DNA of 64,000 nt, from NCBI GenBank assembly GCA_946223075.1, contig CAMILZ010000010.1, positions 5,434 to 69,433 of the forward strand, read 5' to 3'. Source of the DNA: an uncultured Dermabacteraceae bacterium (GTDB lineage Bacteria; Actinomycetota; Actinomycetes; Actinomycetales; Dermabacteraceae). Below the pieces are notes generated by a model. The model was not told the DNA's origin, did not search any database, and worked only from the letters and a program-made list of their open reading frames with translations. Of this stretch, positions 62,834-64,000 are shown in pieces (positions within the stretch are counted from its first letter, which is position 1; each line of letters starts with the position of its first letter). The position numbers and the translations under genes were made by a program.

Positions 62834-63477
62834 GCACGCTCCTTGAGTCCCTCGAGCAGATGGGCACGACCCCGGCCCTCGTGAGCTACGCCGACGACGG
62901 TCGCACCGAACTCTCGGGTCGAGTCCTCGCCAACTGGATCATCAAATCGATCAACCTCTTCGGTACCGAACTCCTCGTCGACGAGGGCTTCACCCTCGTG
63001 CTCGACCTTCCTGCGCACTTCAAACGCAGCGTGCTCCACATTGCCGCGTGGCACCTCGGCGCACGCGTGTATGTCGTCGGAGCAGACGAAGTCCCCGAGA
63101 ACATCGACATTCTGGCGACCACGCGCGAGGACTCGCCTCTCATGGAGCGTGCCGACGACGTTCTCATGCTCGAGCCTCGAGCCCTCTCTCTTGCCTTCCC
63201 GGGCAATATCCCTCCGCTCGCCCTCGACTGGGTTCAAGCGGTTCGTTCAGCTGGAGATCACCTCGAGGTCTCGCTCGCCACATTCTCGGGGCCGGCACCG
63301 TCGCCGCGAGCCGAGTGGGCCTGCGCGCGCAGAGTAGGACTCGAGGATATCGATCTCGGTGACGCCGGAGCGGCGCTCGCTGCCTGGACCGAAGGGCGCA
63401 CCGTTCTCACGCCTCTCTCGCGACTCGATGCGGCGACGCGCGCAGCCGAAGGCCTCGACACCCCCGCGAGGACCTAG
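62830..63477 (+). CDS. TIGR03089 family protein
   Basis: 215 residues from ATG 62830. Resembles the N-terminal subdomain of AMP-binding enzymes (TELSGRVLANWIIKSINLF ... FKRSVLHIAAWHLGARVYV) without the ATP-binding core, as the actinobacterial TIGR03089 family. Coupled to the FolC-like gene. Function unknown. Confidence 0.8.
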   Translation: MSTLLESLEQMGTTPALVSYADDGRTELSGRVLANWIIKSINLFGTELLVDEGFTLVLDLPAHFKRSVLHIAAWHLGARVYVVGADEVPENIDILATTREDSPLMERADDVLMLEPRALSLAFPGNIPPLALDWVQAVRSAGDHLEVSLATFSGPAPSPRAEWACARRVGLEDIDLGDAGAALAAWTEGRTVLTPLSRLDAATRAAEGLDTPART

Positions 63478-64000
63478 GCTCTCGCGCGCAGAGTCTCCAC
63501 GCCTTCCGTGGGGTCACCGTCAAAGATCACGCGCCCCTTTTCAAGCACCACGATTCGGGTGCACAACTCTGTGAGCATGTCGAGCTCATGCGAGACGATG
63601 ACCATGGTTTTCCCGCTCTTTTGCATCTCGCGAATCCGCGCGAGGCACTTGCGCTGGAAAGGCTCATCACCGACCGCGAGTATCTCATCCACGAGAAAGA
63701 CATCCGGATCCGTGTGCACGGCAACCGCGAAAGCGAGGCGCAGGAACATACCGGAGCTGTAATATTTCACGTCCGTGTCGATGAACTGCTCGATCTCGCT
63801 AAACGCGACAATGTCATCGAAACAGGCGTCGATCTCAGCCTTCGACATCCCGAGAATCGCGCCATTCAGATACACGTTCTCTCGCCCCGAAAGGTCAGGG
63901 TGGAAGCCGGCACCCACCTCAATCAGTCCGGCGACCTTGCCACGCACGCTCACGCGACCGCTATCCGGAAAAAGCACGCCCGAAATCGTCTTAAGGAGCG
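63474..64000 (-). CDS. Polysaccharide-export ABC ATPase (Wzt/TagH type), C-terminal part
   Basis: The gene runs off the right edge; 175 codons are visible. Contains GLIEVGAGFHPDLSGRENVYLNGAILGMSK, the degenerate signature YYSSGMFLRLAFA, Walker B DVFLVDEILAVGD and H-loop VSHELDML, typical of teichoic acid/O-antigen exporters. Walker A lies outside. Ends at once after ELCTRIVVLEKGRVIFDGDP, with no glycan-binding C-terminal domain. Its 3' end overlaps the converging TIGR03089 gene by 4 bp. Confidence 0.9.
   Translation of the reverse strand, partial: LLKTISGVLFPDSGRVSVRGKVAGLIEVGAGFHPDLSGRENVYLNGAILGMSKAEIDACFDDIVAFSEIEQFIDTDVKYYSSGMFLRLAFAVAVHTDPDVFLVDEILAVGDEPFQRKCLARIREMQKSGKTMVIVSHELDMLTELCTRIVVLEKGRVIFDGDPTEGVETLRARA

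Overview
The window is GC-rich bacterial chromosome with tightly packed, largely non-mobile genes. The gene content is actinobacterial: two WhiB regulators, MtrA-MtrB-LpqB, HPF and SecA in a row, PdtaS beside WhiB1, an Rv3235-type protein, DUF3039/DUF3499/DUF4916/DUF2505 proteins, and FtsE-FtsX-SmpB-tmRNA. The 37-61 kb part keeps much of the neighbourhood known from Mycobacterium tuberculosis rv3219-rv3260, but the reduced, peptidoglycan-centred content looks more like a Micrococcales member such as the Dermabacteraceae. The genus is an inference. I see no prophage, insertion sequence, CRISPR array or rRNA.

Layout. 0-9.9 kb: a NarL-type two-component pair (kinase cut by the window edge), a Na+/H+ antiporter, an SDR, a GroES-like protein, tRNA-Leu, a phosphatase/NUDIX pair, then a minus-strand block rdgB-rph-MBL hydrolase-murI and DUF2017-clpS. 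9.9-21.3 kb: pncB, a DEAD/DEAH helicase, malic enzyme, an HrpA-type helicase and the threonine-degrading pair tdh-kbl with a clear terminator. 21.4-23.7 kb: a zinc-sensor-like ArsR/SmtB regulator with a histidine-rich protein, a frameshifted membrane gene, SatD and an acetyltransferase. 23.8-29.6 kb: prfB-ftsE-ftsX-M23 peptidase-smpB-ssrA, linking division-site wall hydrolysis and ribosome rescue. 29.7-34.3 kb: a Tad/Flp-type secretion locus (tadA-tadB-tadC-small pilin-like protein-two TadE-like-Rv3654c-like); its CpaE/Ssd-like and SAF-domain partners lie apart at 40.2-42.0 kb.

34.6-44.6 kb: YihY/BrkB membrane protein, SOS-associated peptidase, WhiB1, PdtaS, DUF2505, DUF6912, the CpaE/SAF pair, an excisionase-like HTH protein, a LysM protein and an Rv3235-type protein. 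44.6-53.2 kb: mtrA-mtrB-lpqB, comF, hpf, secA. 53.3-64 kb: envelope and sugar genes: phosphomannomutase fused to a Trm112-like zinc domain, DUF3499, a zincin-like protein, DUF5719, a very large glycosyltransferase/membrane protein, WhiB2, a FolC-like Mur-ligase-fold protein, a TIGR03089 protein and the start of a polysaccharide-export ABC ATPase.

The most unusual signal is not a gene. An imperfect palindrome of about 32 bp (half-site GGTCCGACGSTTGCC) occurs as two near-identical full copies 37.5 kb apart, plus several half or rearranged copies. Copies sit inside satD, hrpA, the glycosyltransferase gene, ftsE and manB, in different reading frames and orientations, and also between genes. This looks like a small dispersed palindromic element that tolerates insertion into coding sequence. 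A second signal is three perfect DnaA-box 9-mers, all in the two intergenic regions upstream of the split Tad operons.
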